From Taenia hydatigena (Eukaryota > Platyhelminthes > Cestoda > Cyclophyllidea > Taeniidae), in the NCBI GenBank assembly GCA_036345935.2, contig JADWOT020000001.1:30323062-30387061 (forward strand): a DNA stretch of 64,000 nucleotides, read 5' to 3'. Below are positions 10,291 to 22,120 of the stretch, in pieces. The position numbers were made by a program, and so were the translations under genes. The first letter of the stretch is position 1. Each line of letters starts with the position of its first letter. Under the pieces are notes generated by a model. The model worked only from the letters and a program-made list of their open reading frames with translations. It did no database searches and was not told the DNA's origin.

Positions 10291-13271
10291 TGGGATTCGC
10301 CCTGTTCTACTAAGGTCGGTGCGCACTTATGGTAGCCATCCTTTGAGAAATCTAGAAGATGGCGAGAGAGTGCTGATGCAGCGATGGGTCGCTTCCGATA
10401 ATTTAGGTCTTTAGGGAATGGAACGATGCCGGTTAATTGCCTCAAAGCTGCTTGTTAAACACCCAAGTAATCCACAGGCGATCTACCATTCCAATGATTG
10501 ATAAAAAGCAGTCAGCAGTCCCACTCACCTCTACCCAACCGGCAGTCCAAGCTAACCGCAAACACCTTCAAAGGGCTCTTTTGCGTATGCGCCCTTACCT
10601 TTGACATATTTCCAAGTAAGCAGGCTGTGCAAGCATTGCTCCTCTGGTGCCTGGTCGATCATCATGCGAAGGTCACATGCTTGTGGTCATGGTCAACATT
10701 GATGGATAAGTAGCCTCCAGGCGGAGCGACCTTTACCTCTGTTTACGATTTCTGGCTGCAATGTCAGTAGCGGTGTGCCAACAAGTCCGTGAAGGACTGC
10801 ACTAGGTTCAGCGTTCTCCTCTTCTACTTAGCGTCCTTTAACTTTAATGTTGTGGTACTGCTCCCGCCGTGGCGCAAATGCCTTGGGAGTGTTTGATTCC
10901 TTGCTCACCACAAGCCAAGTTTAAGCATCAGTTGACTGATGGATAGATTTTGGTCTTGCGTTTGGCTGTACGATAAGGATTGCATAGTCGTGTAAAAGAT
11001 AAGTGCATCAACCTTCTTTTTAACTATGGAACAGCTGGGATTCTTCTAGGACAGTTTGCGCTTAGACGGGTTTAGTCTCGAGCAAAGAGTGAGCTGATGA
11101 TAAAAGTGGAAAGCACGCAAGTGATGACTGCAGTTGCAGAATGCTATTGCTGCAAAGCATCAATGCGTCTTGGCATCCTGTGCTTAATCTGCTGACTGGA
11201 AGCAGATGAGGAGGAGTGGACGCTAACTGGACAAGTACAGACATTCCAAGTCCTTTCTGAAGGACAGTTGATGTCACTCTCTGATTTATGGATGCTAGAA
11301 GGTGGTTTGGCTAATGCTGGACTAAACTAGGGTGCGAGGTAGGCAGCTGGTTGGCCCATTAAACGATACACTGGCACTGCGACATGCTACTCACTAGTTA
11401 GTTAGTAGCTATGCATTGTGTGCGGATGTCTCTCGGTCCACTGAATTTGCCTTTCATATAGATTGGTAACTGGTAGGTGCAGTTTGTTTGTGAGTCTGTG
11501 AGTTAGTAGCTCTGTGTTGAATGGCAATGTCAACAACTATGCTGCCGTGTCTTTGATTTCTGGGATGAGTGAAAAGACCAACAGTCCGATTGGTTGGTCT
11601 TTTTTTTAAGATTTGATGCGACTGTGGCTCCCAGTTAATCGAATACTTAGCGGTCTAGTTAATGAAAAGCTCATTACACACCTCAGTTGGCTACTTACTA
11701 GGTACTTTCGACTCTTCACAACCTGCTACCTAATGAGTCAGCTAGAGTTGAACTTGAATATTTATTGTTCAAGCCCTGGAACGACTAAATGGTCCATCAA
11801 CTAACCAACAGCTATGATCGGGCATTATCCCTAGGTCAAGTCAAGTGCCAACATGAAGCCAAAAGGCTATGCAAACGACTTGACTACTATTCGGCAACTC
11901 GGCAGGTGAGATAGAAGTGGATCCAATTATCTCTCACGCGACAAGGGAACAACCCAAGTGAATCCCAACGTGAAAGCAGATTCTTGCCCTCATTTAATGC
12001 ATGTGGTGATTTAATCTTGCTGTCAGTCAAATCTGCAACAAGCTCAACGTGTGTCTCTTGCAAGCTCGTCCTAGAGGGTTCAGGTGATTTACGTGAAGAC
12101 TCGAACAAGTCAGCTGACCTCTTTCAGTGGCCCAAAGGCTAGCAATTTCGGTAAGCAATACGTGGTCGCATAGGTTTTGTGACAAGGCAGCCATGGAATA
12201 AGACAAAAGGTGCACATCGTGATAGCCCGCTAAGGCCACTTTATAATTAAATAGATCTTATTTGGAAAAGAAAGTTTCAGGCAAAGACAGGGCTACCTTG
12301 TTTTCTTTGCATCGAGCAGAATGCGAACAAGCACTGAACAATCAACTGGTGGTGCAATGAACTAGTCAGAGTGATGAGGGTTGTGCTGGCTCAGAGAGTA
12401 CCCATGAGGTGAGCGACTGCACTGGTTTGTTAGCTGTTTACTACTAATTATACCATGAGGCTGTAAGTGGTACAGTTTTATGAAGCCTTAAATCTAGAAG
12501 TTAAAGTCGCCTTTCTTCTGGTACTTCTCTCTTATTGGCGTCATCTGGCCAAATTTGCCTCCAGACATCTTGGTTGGGGCGTCAATGAGAGCTGTGAAGC
12601 GTGGCAAGCTCCATACCAACTTAAAAGTAAATCTGTCTGACCACTAGAGTCTCAGTTGTCAGTTCTGCTGCCTTGTCTTTGTTCTGATTAATCGTTATGA
12701 TTAGGCAGGTGATAGTTGCTGCTGCTAGGAGGCCGAGATGCATGCACACGCGCAGCTCTGCTGATCAGTACGGATCAGATCAGCCACCACCACAACCACT
12801 TCGACGAACACGCTTTTCCATAAGAGACTGTTGTCATTTCCCTTTGAGACAGAAAGGTAATCGCTTTGCCTGCTCTCACTCTACTCTTTTTGGGAAAGAA
12901 AGTTGCGTCTGTCACACATTTCAATGCACCTGTTAGAGGAGAGTAAACAAAAATAACAATCTAGCTACTCCATTTACGAGGAGCGTAAGCCTTACTGCCC
13001 ATGAAAGCCAGCGTGGCCAAGAATAATGCAGTCAGGTCAGAGAAGGACCAAAAAGTGGTGAGATGATTCAAGTCCTGTTAAGTTAGCCTATCAGGGCAAT
13101 TCCCCGCAGCATTATAAATACGGGGTTTTTTGTTCTTTCGTATAAAATTGAGGAATACAGTAGACCATGTGCTCTGCGACACATCTGATCCGTCTAAATG
13201 CCAATGACAATTAGTGAATAGCCTCAATCGTAATTGATTCACACTTAATGCATTTCAGCGACAACTCTCTA
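10291..13271. other. Mostly noncoding
   Basis: Two hints only. An open frame ends at a good donor (ATTTCCAA followed by GTAAGC, about 10,615). A stretch near 12,715-12,790 weakly resembles, inverted, the start of element B. Neither amounts to a gene model. The remainder shows nothing recognisable. Confidence 0.35.
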
Positions 13272-14375
13272 GCCACAGACACCATGGTGAATGAGGATAA
13301 GTTTTCTCTTTAAGGACCTAATACAGTTTTGGTAGTCCCTGCTTATTTTCGCCTATTAGCTGATAGTGACGTGACGTTAGAACATGATGCACCCGTGAAT
13401 CTGGCCTGTGAGGCCAACTGAGTGGCGTGGGCGTCTCCCTCTGCCTCGCAGCAGCAACAACGTGCCTAGTCCCCTTCACGCTACCTCGTTTATCACGCCA
13501 TCAAAGACAGAGAAAGTCATTTATATGCACGCACCATACACGCTTGAAAAAAGGTAGTCAAGTGAAGGGAGATAAAAGCCAAAGTTGATCTCATGCTCCT
13601 TGTCCTTTACTCGCTTGGAGTGAGGGCAGCTAAAGCAGATCGCTTATACTGCGTACATCTTTAAATTTAGCACGATTTATCTTTGTTGTCGAGAGGTTGC
13701 TTGCGCCTAAAGACCCTTTATCCGGCACCATTTGCATCGTCGTGTCCCCAACAATCAAACCTCTCATGCCAATGCACTCAATCCTCAGCTTATAGAATCG
13801 GACTTTAGTTTCTGTGCGATGCCGCATTTGAGTCCTGGTAATCGGTGCCACAAAGAGGACAAATTCTCTTCAGGTGGTTGAGTGAATAGTCCTCCCAGTT
13901 GGACAAAATGCGGTCAGGGGTTAGCAGTGCTGAAATTTTTGTTGCTATCTGATTTCATGAATGCCTTGAATGCTGGAGGCGATCACACACTTAACTAGCC
14001 ATCACCTCTCCCACTTGACGCATTAGTGATCAACCGTGACCTAACCTATGTCAGACCTCCAACAGTGAGGGTTACCCATTTGGCGTGGTGGGACGCATTT
14101 TGTGTCATCATTGTCAGCCTCGGCATGAGGACATCACTACAGACATTTGTACTTGCAATCAGTTGATACCACATCTCGCTCGTTGACTAGTGGACCAGTA
14201 GGTCGTGATTGTGGCTACAGGTACTGCCACCATGCCTCACTTCTTACTCACTAATGATTATGCAAGCCACCAATGTTTACGTCATTACCTTTTACCCGAT
14301 CTGCTTAAGTGTGTGGCAAAAGTTAGGACTTGATGTGGCAAAAAGCTATATTTAAATCAAACTATCGTGCCAAGA
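13272..14375 (+). repeat. Dispersed element B, copy 1
   Basis: This matches 44,819-46,110 (same orientation) and 19,850-20,865 (opposite). It starts at TAGCCACAGACACC and ends near the lysine-rich AAAAGCTATATTTAAA. The frame that is open in the other two copies (LEQIARTAD...) is here interrupted by stops, so this copy is degenerate. It has no terminal repeats and no enzyme domain that I can identify. Confidence 0.75.
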
Positions 14376-15239
14376 TGCAAGGAAATGGGGTGAAGGAAAG
14401 GTGGATTTATCAAAGCTTTCCACCACCACTTCGCTCGTTTGCTTGCATGGAAAGACAGGCGTGTGGACGACTCATGACTGAAGTAGCTAGACTGTGAGAA
14501 GCAGGACACTATCACTTTATTCCTCCACCTAGGTGCTCAATTATCTCAAATTGAAACCTATGCTCCCAGCTACCATCTGAGCACTCAATAGCACTTGCAT
14601 TTAAAGCACTCATGCTACTCATCCTTTCCTCTCTTGAGTACTCGTTAGCATTCATGCTCCGACCCATTCAGCTGCTCAACTACCTCGTTAACCGACTATT
14701 TTAAATAAGAGTAGGATAGGAGCAGCAACGCACAGCAGTAGACTCTCCTATGAGGCTAACACAAGCAACCAATTCATAGCAAATGGAATCATTGTGTGAT
14801 TGTCTTCTTTGTACTTCTCGTCAAGCATGTTACGCTGACTGACGCATCAGGATTCGAAAAGGCCATGTTGATTACAGCCTTCACATTGTCATCACATGCT
14901 TCTAGCGCTCGTTTCGCCCACATACGAAGAATAATAAGCACACTCTAGTGGTGAGCAGGCGCCTTCTCACGCGGCGGTTTGTGCAAGGCTATCCCGTGTA
15001 CTCCAGTAGGCAGATTTTAGATGCATGCACATGCACTACTGAAATAACGCAAGCAGCACCAGACCACATAGATCTTAGATGCCTCCTATGGCTGACAATC
15101 GTTTCCTTTACGTAGGCTCTTTATGATGGCCAAAGAGGCGCGGTAGTAAGACGCTATTATTGTGGGATCAGTAGACCTGTGATGGAATCTTCTGGGTAAA
15201 GAAGCAGGGGAAGAATGCAACTCACAAGGTCCTCCTTAA
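14376..15239. other. No gene supported
   Basis: Stops are frequent in all frames. I see no repeat or RNA gene. Confidence 0.4.
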
Positions 15240-15490
15240 TATCCATTTCAAGCAGTGGCAAAGGCATCCAAGTGTTCCATCAGCTAGTTCGACGCTGCCT
15301 CCGTGTTCGAGATGGTTGTTAGACGGACACGCTGACAGGCGTTGCGTGTAAAGCCCACTCCTTGACCGCTACAACTGTTGGTAACTGGTTTCACCTAGCA
15401 GATACGATTAAAGCAAATCAAGTTCTAAACACTACAACCAAGTACGGCTCATGACTCATTGCTGTGACTCTTAAAGATAAATAGGAGGAT
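15240..15490 (-). repeat. P-related fragment, inverted partner at 33 kb
   Basis: Reverse-complement match to about 32,875-33,130, including CACCTAGCAGAT and CATGACTCATTGCTGTGA. The partner carries a frame with RETTS as in P exon 2; this copy is not open. Confidence 0.6.
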
Positions 15491-16640
15491 GTCGTCTTCG
15501 ACTTAATTGTAAGCCTAAAGGAAGGTGCTTAGTAGAGTAGAAGGGGGAAGCGCCATCACTTCGATGAACGAGGAATGAAAAGGCACATCACAATCAAATG
15601 CCGCTAGCACAAGTAATCCAGCAAGAATGAACCAAACAAGATCTTTGAGATACCTAACAATCAATAGGTGGCAAAAATATCATAGGCCATTTATTTTCTG
15701 ACCCAGGACTGATTGCTTTTAACTCAAAAACTGGTATGAGGACCGACGCACAAAATCACTCATCACGGGTGCTATAAACGAAGCTCAAAACACATAAACA
15801 ATTAAATTTCATATTATTTAATTACGCATTTGAGTACAAAGGTCTTTTCCATCACCTAAGAGATGGTCTACATTGTAGAAGCTGGTGGTCCTCCTCTCAC
15901 AACTTGTGGTAGCATAATACAATCGCTTTAAGCGTTTTTAGAAGCAACTTATAATCCTTTAATACAAAAGTAGGAAATTTGGATAGAAAAATGTGTGACG
16001 CTGGCCTCTAAGTGATTTCAAATTCATGCAGGAACCAGTAGAAACAGAAACATCTTTGGAAATTAGCAAGTGGCAGTATCTGCTCAAATGACTCGTTAGT
16101 AGCATGTGCTATCCACAACTCAAATAGTACGCTTCCCAATAGAAGTTTAAATGGTTTATAAAATTTAACAGTCTATCAGAGAACCGACCAAATATAGCTG
16201 CTGCCAACAAACGCTAAGCACAACATCCTCACCGAATCGAAGCATACGGGCAGCACCCAGAGTGGAAAGGGCTAGCTACCATCCACATTGTGCGCGTCCA
16301 TCCACAGGAGGAGTTGGGTCTAACTACTTAGCCACATTCAACTTTTGTAAGAGCCAAAGCCGATCCAGAGAGAATTTGAGCATCTGCATGCTTTGGATGT
16401 GCGGAAATGTGAGCAAGTGACAGGAACGAAGCACCATCGTCCATTCACCGAGCGGATCAGATACCTGAGAAATGAAATCTCGCACTGCACCTGCGCCGAA
16501 TAAGTCGCGATGTAGACCTGTTCAAATAAAATATTAGTGCGTAACATTTGTCAGCAGTCGGCTTCTCCCAGCACTGGCATTAGACCCTTCTCCATTCAAA
16601 GACGCCTTCGTCTTCTCTGCTTCCATCTTGCCTTCCCTAT
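15491..16640. other. No gene supported
   Basis: AT-rich sequence with no long frame, splice pattern or repeat partner that I noticed. Confidence 0.4.
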
Positions 16641-18170
16641 GAACAGTAACCTCGTTCGTTGATAATTTTTCTGGATTAATGCGCCTTTATCCGCTGCCAA
16701 AAGTCGGGAACCCGGTAGGCATTGAGTATATCTTTATTGCTTCTAGTTAATAAGTTGTTATGAGGTACTTTGAATGTTGATTTGCTTTCTTTAAACTTGT
16801 ACCTGTTAGTGCTGACGCAGAGGCCTCTTAATGTGACTGTTGACGGTTACTTGTCAGCTGCAAGGTCTCCTCATGTGCATTTTCGGTGTGTGGAGATAAA
16901 TTGTGGCTGTTGAAGCAGATTGTGAGGCTGTTTGTTTTGTAGTGACTTTAGAGTTTGAGTAATGAGGCGTGATTTTGTGGAGAGGTGCTAAAACCTTACG
17001 AAGTGCTTGGAAATCACTTGCTTGGTGGCTTATTGCGATTAAGCACCTACATTATGAATGTGCGTAGATATGTGCGTTTGCTTTCTTGATCAGTTTATTC
17101 CTCAGGCCAACCGTTTCGGAAATAGCTGCAGTTGCTGTCACAACTTTTTGTTTTCCATTTGCACTGCCTAGTCGCGTTGACGTTTTTTACTGCAAAACAC
17201 TTTTTTGGATTGAGTACAATTGCTTTGGCTGTTTCCAAGTGGTTTGTTATTTAAGTAAAAATGAGTTTTGATGAATAAGATCCAATTTGATGAAGGGTAA
17301 TGTAAACGCAAAAGTCTCATAATGTGGCTGTTAGGACGTTTTGTTTTCCAACTACGATGCCTACTCACGTACACATTTTGCTGCACAACACTTGAAGCGA
17401 TAAGTTAAGATTGTTTCGGCGATTTGTAATTAGTTTGCTTTCTAATGACGATAGATTTTGTTGGGAGGAGTTCTAACATTGCTAAGGTCGTGGCAACCAA
17501 TCATTATCATTTTCTTGCTAATAAGTATTCACTATATTTATAAATGATATTGTGCATTTTTTGTCCGTTTTCGTGATAGAAGAGAAACGGAAGAGGAAGA
17601 GGCTGCAGCAGCAATGAGTGCGAGTCTTGCCTTCGCTATCACTTCACATATTCCTCTGGTAAGACTGGATTGTGCTTAATGAGTTGTTGTTGTCCCTTTT
17701 TGTGTGCAGTAATGGAATCAATGTGCGTTCATATGCTGGGTGGGAAAGTGCTTTCTTTTTTTACCTGGGTTGTTTGTTGTGTTGATGTGATCATTGCTGT
17801 GAAACATGTTGTGTAGAGGGCCTAGGTGATGGCTTAAGGGTAGGTTGCTCAGATTTGACAGCGTGAGTTGGTGTATGAGTGAGGTAGACGCAGCAGGGGT
17901 AGGCGCGATAGAGGAAGAAGTGCCTAGTGGGAAGCTTGGCATCACTACGCAGACTGTACTTTGTAGCAGTCTTAAGTGTTTGCTTGTTGAGTTGTGTGTT
18001 TCTTTTTTTCCTATTAGTAGTTATGTTTGTGGATGTTAGCTTTGCAGCGCATTGGACCCTCACACATCGGTCTTTCCATTGTTTGTTTTTTTCCTTTTTA
18101 GATGCTACAAACCTACCCTGGTGGTTGTGATGGTGAAGTAACATGTGATGAGTGTGTGGAATGGTAGGCA
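16641..18170 (+). repeat. Partial repeat unit U0
   Basis: Direct match to 37,840-39,380 of U2 and inverted matches to parts of U1 and U3. It begins at CTGGATTAATGCGCC and stops near GATGAGTGTGTGGAATG. Past this point U0 diverges into gene K, whereas U2 continues into exon gamma. Confidence 0.85.
17580..17816 (+). pseudogene. U0 copy of the alpha/beta exon pair
   Basis: Exon alpha is 17,580-17,658. It is 79 nt between AG and GTAAG, as in U1 and U2, and reads ETEEEEAAAAMSASLA. Exon beta begins after TGTGCAG at 17,711, but the phase-0 frame meets TAA at once. Much of the membrane segment seen in U2 is deleted. Confidence 0.55.
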
Positions 18171-18537
18171 ACGCGTTCTACTCTACCAGCTTTTGCCTCA
18201 TTTTCATTGTCCATCTCCTTCTCCTTCAATGCAAGGCGAAGGAGTAGAACAGTTTTGTAAGTATGGCCTTGCATTCCCACCTACTTTTCTCCATTCCCTC
18301 TTCCACTGCACACCATCCATGCTATGCTTGTCGCCAATTTTTCTCCTTCTACTTCTACTACAACTACTACTACTACTGCTACTGCTATATTTATCAAAGC
18401 GATAGATTAACGAGTGGAGAGACTTTGGTGTTTCATAATTCACGTAAATCGACTAGGATGGCGTCAGTGTGGTGGTGGCGGTGGTGGTGAGGATGCGATG
18501 ACACGAGCTACATGCCTTCCGTTTGCACACCATTTAG
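18171..18537. other. Junction region upstream of gene K
   Basis: About 18,176-18,240 is an inverted copy of part of the acidic ORF (about 19,080-19,145). A CTA/CTG-rich trinucleotide tract lies near 18,350-18,390. I could not find the first exon of K with confidence. Confidence 0.45.
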
Positions 18538-18848
18538 TGGTTCCTCGATTCACTTGTTTGGCATTTGAACACACGCAAGGACTGTGCCTATTTGGGCGTG
18601 ATAAACCACGTCGTTGATCTCGGGGATGTCAGAGGCGCTGTTATGATTTCGACACACCTTTTCGGTAAGAACCAGTCAGCTTTGAATGCATGCTACCTTA
18701 ATGCAACATGTTGTTGGTGTGCAGTGTGACTTCTTTATTCGCGAAGAGAATAGGGCCACGAATGTTGTCTTGTGCTTTTGTTGCTTTCAGCTTATGCACC
18801 GTGGGGATCATTGCCAGTGCAAATAGTGGAATACTTCGAAGGTTGTAG
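18538..18848 (+). CDS. Gene K: short-exon membrane protein (5' end not found)
   Basis: Three exons join in perfect phase. Exon 18,538-18,597 (60 nt, WFLDSLVWHLNTRKDC..) follows the acceptor ACCATTTAG. A 35-nt intron leads to exon 18,633-18,664 (only 32 nt, RRCYDFDTPF). A 60-nt intron leads to exon 18,725-18,848, ending in TAG. The last exon holds a membrane segment (MLSCAFVAFSLCTVGIIASA) and a basic tail SGILRRL. The start must lie in an upstream exon, possibly within U0. The Trp/Cys pattern before a late membrane span recalls four-span claudin/PMP22-like proteins, but that is only an impression. No second copy is seen. Confidence 0.55.
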
Positions 18849-18902
18849 CACTGCATCCTTGCAATGGCATGGTGAATTGGAAGGAGAGATGTGTATTAGT
18901 GA

Positions 18903-19502
18903 GGGGAGAGTGATGTGACGTTGAGCGCCTTACGGCTTGTAGATGGTAGGAGTGCTGCAGAAGATGAAGAAGGGACAGGTGGTGACACAGTGGAGGTGTC
19001 AGCAAGCATGCATCAGTCTGCAGTGTGCTTATTTGCAGATGAATGTGGTGATGGAGGTGGTGATGGCGGTGGTGGTGGTGCATTGAAGGAGAAGGAGATG
19101 GACAATGAAAATGAGGCAAAAGTTGGTAGAATAGAATGCGGGAGAGGGGATGGCGAACGAAAAGGAAGCAGCGAAGAGAAGGAGAAGGTGAGCGAGAAGG
19201 AGGAATGGAATGATGAGCGGGAGAAGAGGAAGACGAATGAAGAGGAGGGGGAAGAGGAGGAGTGTGAGATGGAGGAGGTGAACGAGGATGAGGAAGAGCA
19301 GGAGGAGAAGAAGGAGGAAGGAGAAAGAGAGGAAAACATGGAGCGTTTGTTAACAATGGAGGCTGCTATGAAATTGGATCCTGTGGAGGTAGAGAACAGG
19401 AATGCCATTGTGCATTGGAGGAAAGTAGTGGGTGGATTGTTGGTGGAGGCGGAGCCGGTGATGGAAGACGTGAAGACGAAGAGATTTGATGAAATGGACT
19501 GA
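18903..19502 (+). CDS. Acidic Glu/Lys-rich ORF
   Basis: The frame is open from 18,903, with the first ATG at 19,008. It ends at TGA 19,500-19,502, giving 164 residues from that Met. The middle is a run of Glu, Lys and Arg likely to form a charged helix or disordered region. The end is less biased (AIVHWRKVVGGLLVEAEPV). Just after the stop another frame leads to WLKRFHVRVRTAFG and a strong donor GTAAGTAAG at 19,614, so this may be one exon of a longer gene. GGA/GAA-rich DNA readily gives such frames, and the opposite strand is also open but is Pro/Ser low complexity. Confidence 0.4.
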   Translation, partial: GESDVTLSALRLVDGRSAAEDEEGTGGDTVEVSASMHQSAVCLFADECGDGGGDGGGGGALKEKEMDNENEAKVGRIECGRGDGERKGSSEEKEKVSEKEEWNDEREKRKTNEEEGEEEECEMEEVNEDEEEQEEKKEEGEREENMERLLTMEAAMKLDPVEVENRNAIVHWRKVVGGLLVEAEPVMEDVKTKRFDEMD

Positions 19503-19849
19503 GTCGATCAAGGAAGAAGGCGGGAGATAGAAGGTGGCGATGCTGGCTCAAGCGGTTCCACGTGCGTGTACGAACCGCTTTTGGCTGTGTCGCCACAAAG
19601 GACGGAAATGTCCGTAAGTAAGACATTTTGTCCCAACATTGTGCGTATTATTTTGGAGCACTTAAGAATTTATTGTACTTAGTCTAAACAGACTTCATTT
19701 CTATCCAAATGGTGTCATTGAACTGTCGCCTCGTAGTGTGCAGCAAAGCGGGAAGCTGGAGAGGGAGGAGGCCGGTGAATTGGTTTGTGTGGTGGTAGCA
19801 CCTGCTGCACGTTATGAACACGTGGTTTTGCATTGCACAGCCACATGAG

Positions 19850-20865
19850 AGGCTGCGTGGACGTGGGGAGTTGACCCATCGTTGGTCAGGTCAACTTGAG
19901 TATTTAGGTTGTTTCGGTTGCGTAAGTCGGTGATATAGTGCTTAGAGCTTTTTTTCTCCTGAACAAATGGATTTAGAGCAGGCAGCTTCTCTTCTAACAT
20001 GAAGGACTACTTTGTCAAGCACATGTAGTGCAAATGTGCCGATGCAACCGATTGCAAGTACAAATGTCTGTAGTGATGTCCTCACGTCGAGGTTGGCAAT
20101 GATGACACAAAATGCAGGTCGATGCGTCAAACGAGTCGCGCTCGCTGCTAAAGGTAAGACGCAGGTTGGGTCATAGGTTAATCACTGCTTCGTCAAGTGA
20201 GAGAAGTATTGGGTAGTGGAGTATGTGATTGCCCCTAACATTTAAGGCGTAAATGATTTTGGATAACGCTAAAATCTTCAGCACTACTAAGCATTTCGTC
20301 CAACTGGAAGGGCTATTCACTCAACCACATGAAAATAATTTTGTTGTCTTTGTGGCACCGATTACCGGGACTCAAATGCGGTGCCGCACAGACTCCGCAG
20401 ACTATGTCCATAAACCGAGGAGTGAGTGCACCGACATAAGAGAACTGGTAATTGAGGAGATGGTGATGCAAATGGTGCCGGATAAAGGGTCTTAAGGCAC
20501 GAGCAACCTCTCGACAAAGAAAAATTGTGCGAAATTTAAGGATGTCCGCAGTCCGCGCGATCTGCTCTAGCTGTCCTCGATCCAAGCGAATAAAGAATAA
20601 TGAGCGTGAGGTAAAATTTAACATTCATTTCACCACACTTGACCATCCTTCCCTTGAAGCGCATGGTGGCGTGATGAACGAGGTAGCGCGAAGGCGGCTA
20701 TGAGCGTTGTTTCTTCTGCATCGTCGCTATCTCCGTGTCTGTTGCTGCTGCAAGGAGGCAGAGGCAGGCGCACACGCCAATCAGTTGGTTCCACAAACCG
20801 GATTTACGCGTGCATCATTTTCCAACGTCACGTCGCAATCAGCTATTAGGCAAAAATAATGGGTC
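19850..20865 (-). repeat. Dispersed element B, copy 2
   Basis: Inverted relative to the copies at 13.3 and 44.8 kb. Compared with the third copy it lacks about 320 nt between CAATCGGT and GCATCGGCAC; the CGGT at both edges suggests a microhomology deletion. It lies directly against unit U1. Confidence 0.75.
20313..20624 (-). CDS. ORF of element B, copy 2
   Basis: ATG-started frame of 103 codons (LEQIARTADILKF, ALRPFIRHHLHHH, YVGALTPRFMD). The copy at 45,126 is open in the same frame with about four of five residues alike; the copy at 13.7 kb is broken. That is modest evidence of past coding. I know no such family. The opposite strand is also partly open (MVMQMVPDKGS), so strand assignment is not certain. 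Confidence 0.35.
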   Translation of the reverse strand: MLNFTSRSLFFIRLDRGQLEQIARTADILKFRTIFLCREVARALRPFIRHHLHHHLLNYQFSYVGALTPRFMDIVCGVCAAPHLSPGNRCHKDNKIIFMWLSE

Positions 20866-20936
20866 TGCGAATCCTAATCACTAGTAGCGGTAATAATACA
20901 TGGACAGCATTGCAGAATTGATTCTAGTGGATCTGG

Positions 20937-21284
20937 TTAGTTCCTCAAATGCAGCATCACCCTCCCCTTAAGGGCCATGGTGAAGGAAACAACTTCAACA
21001 GTTCCGAGATCTCCGCTTCGCCCACATTTTTCAATCCACCATCGCTTTGGCTCCAAATCGATCTTCTTACCTTCACTAACGGATTTAATTAACTTGTGGG
21101 TTGTCGCCAAGTACAATGCGTCTTCCCGAATTGCTGGATCCGACAACAGCCCAATCGAATGCGTGGATGTAAATGTCGAAGTGTCAAGAGAATCATCACA
21201 CACACGTAATACGTTGATGCAGTAGGCCCTTCCTACACTAATGCGGTTGATGACGGTCGGGAAAATGCAGTAGAACAAAGACAT
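20937..21284 (-). CDS. ORF C, copy 1, 115 aa, intact
   Basis: A single uninterrupted ATG-to-TAA frame of 348 nt starts MSLFYCIFPTVINRIS and ends KGRVMLHLRN. The U5 copy (63,598-63,945) has exactly the same length with one nonsense codon after ATTHKLI. The U3 copy is split by a 540-nt insertion, and in U2 only the first residues remain. Changes between U1 and U5 largely preserve the protein (GRAYCINVLRVC versus GRAYCVNLLRMC). I see no signal peptide or membrane span and recognise no family. It lies 3' of the ASPM-like exon on the same strand, so it could also be part of a longer gene. Confidence 0.55.
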   Translation of the reverse strand: MSLFYCIFPTVINRISVGRAYCINVLRVCDDSLDTSTFTSTHSIGLLSDPAIREDALYLATTHKLIKSVSEGKKIDLEPKRWWIEKCGRSGDLGTVEVVSFTMALKGRVMLHLRN

Positions 21285-21504
21285 CGGACGAGGGAGAAAA
21301 GACTCTCCACTTCACTCACACAATCAGAGGCAAGACAGTGTGGGACGGCAGTACCTCGCAGAGGAATGGCCACAAGAGCTGATGATTTACATTAAAATAA
21401 TAATCTAGGAACCTATTTGACCAAACAACCACATTCTTGCTTAGGGTGAGTCCAAAACGTCAACTACTTATAAGCACATAAGTAGGGAGGTGCAGCTGAT
21501 ACAC

Positions 21505-21657
21505 CAGACGCAGAAAATCTAGGAAGTCCACGGCGAAATCGAAACCATTAAGAGGTTTTTAGACATCACAATGATCTGCGCCGAAGGCGGCTATACTGCG
21601 AACCAAGTTTGTATCCTGTGATAAATGGACGCAACCGAGAATTCGGCACACTTCCAC
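21505..21657 (-). pseudogene. ASPM-like CH-domain exon, U1 copy (broken)
   Basis: Reads TNLVRSIAAFGAD, then a TAA inside the DVQKPL motif, then FDFAVDF with 12 nt missing relative to U3. The equivalent donor GTGTAAG has become GTGTATC. It is clearly the decayed version of 48,303-48,470. Confidence 0.6.
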
Positions 21658-22120
21658 TCAAGACTACAATGTGCGTAACTGCCACCTACTGCCATCGAGT
21701 CCAATTAGAGTCACGCTCCGACTTAAGATCGTGCGAATATACAGCATTCAAGGCGCCAATGACTGTGAAACGTCCAGTGTATCAAGCTGGTGTTCGTATG
21801 CACACGCCACTTAGTCGATGATGCTCGAAAGTGAACAAGTGATGCGACTCTCAGTCACCTGCGTGTGGGCGTTTGAGCCAACGGTGCTAATGCATTGAAT
21901 TTCGTATTGTGGAAGCATGCATCGTCATCCAGTACAACCAATCAGAGGAATGCATCTACTTTGCACCCTTGTCCATGACTACGTGCATGATGCACAACTA
22001 GTCTTCTGTACAAATAGCACTAGAGATCCGCGTGGTTCCAGCAAAACACACAAGAAAGGCATTCTTTGCAGAATGGTTGTGAACATACGGCAAAGGATCA
22101 AAGTTGAGGACAACGCAACA

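Noticed and set aside
18808..19408. 182- and 131-codon Pro/Ser frames on minus opposite the acidic ORF
   Set aside because: They are the complement of GAG/GAA-rich DNA. The plus frame has a less biased end and is preferred, though only weakly.
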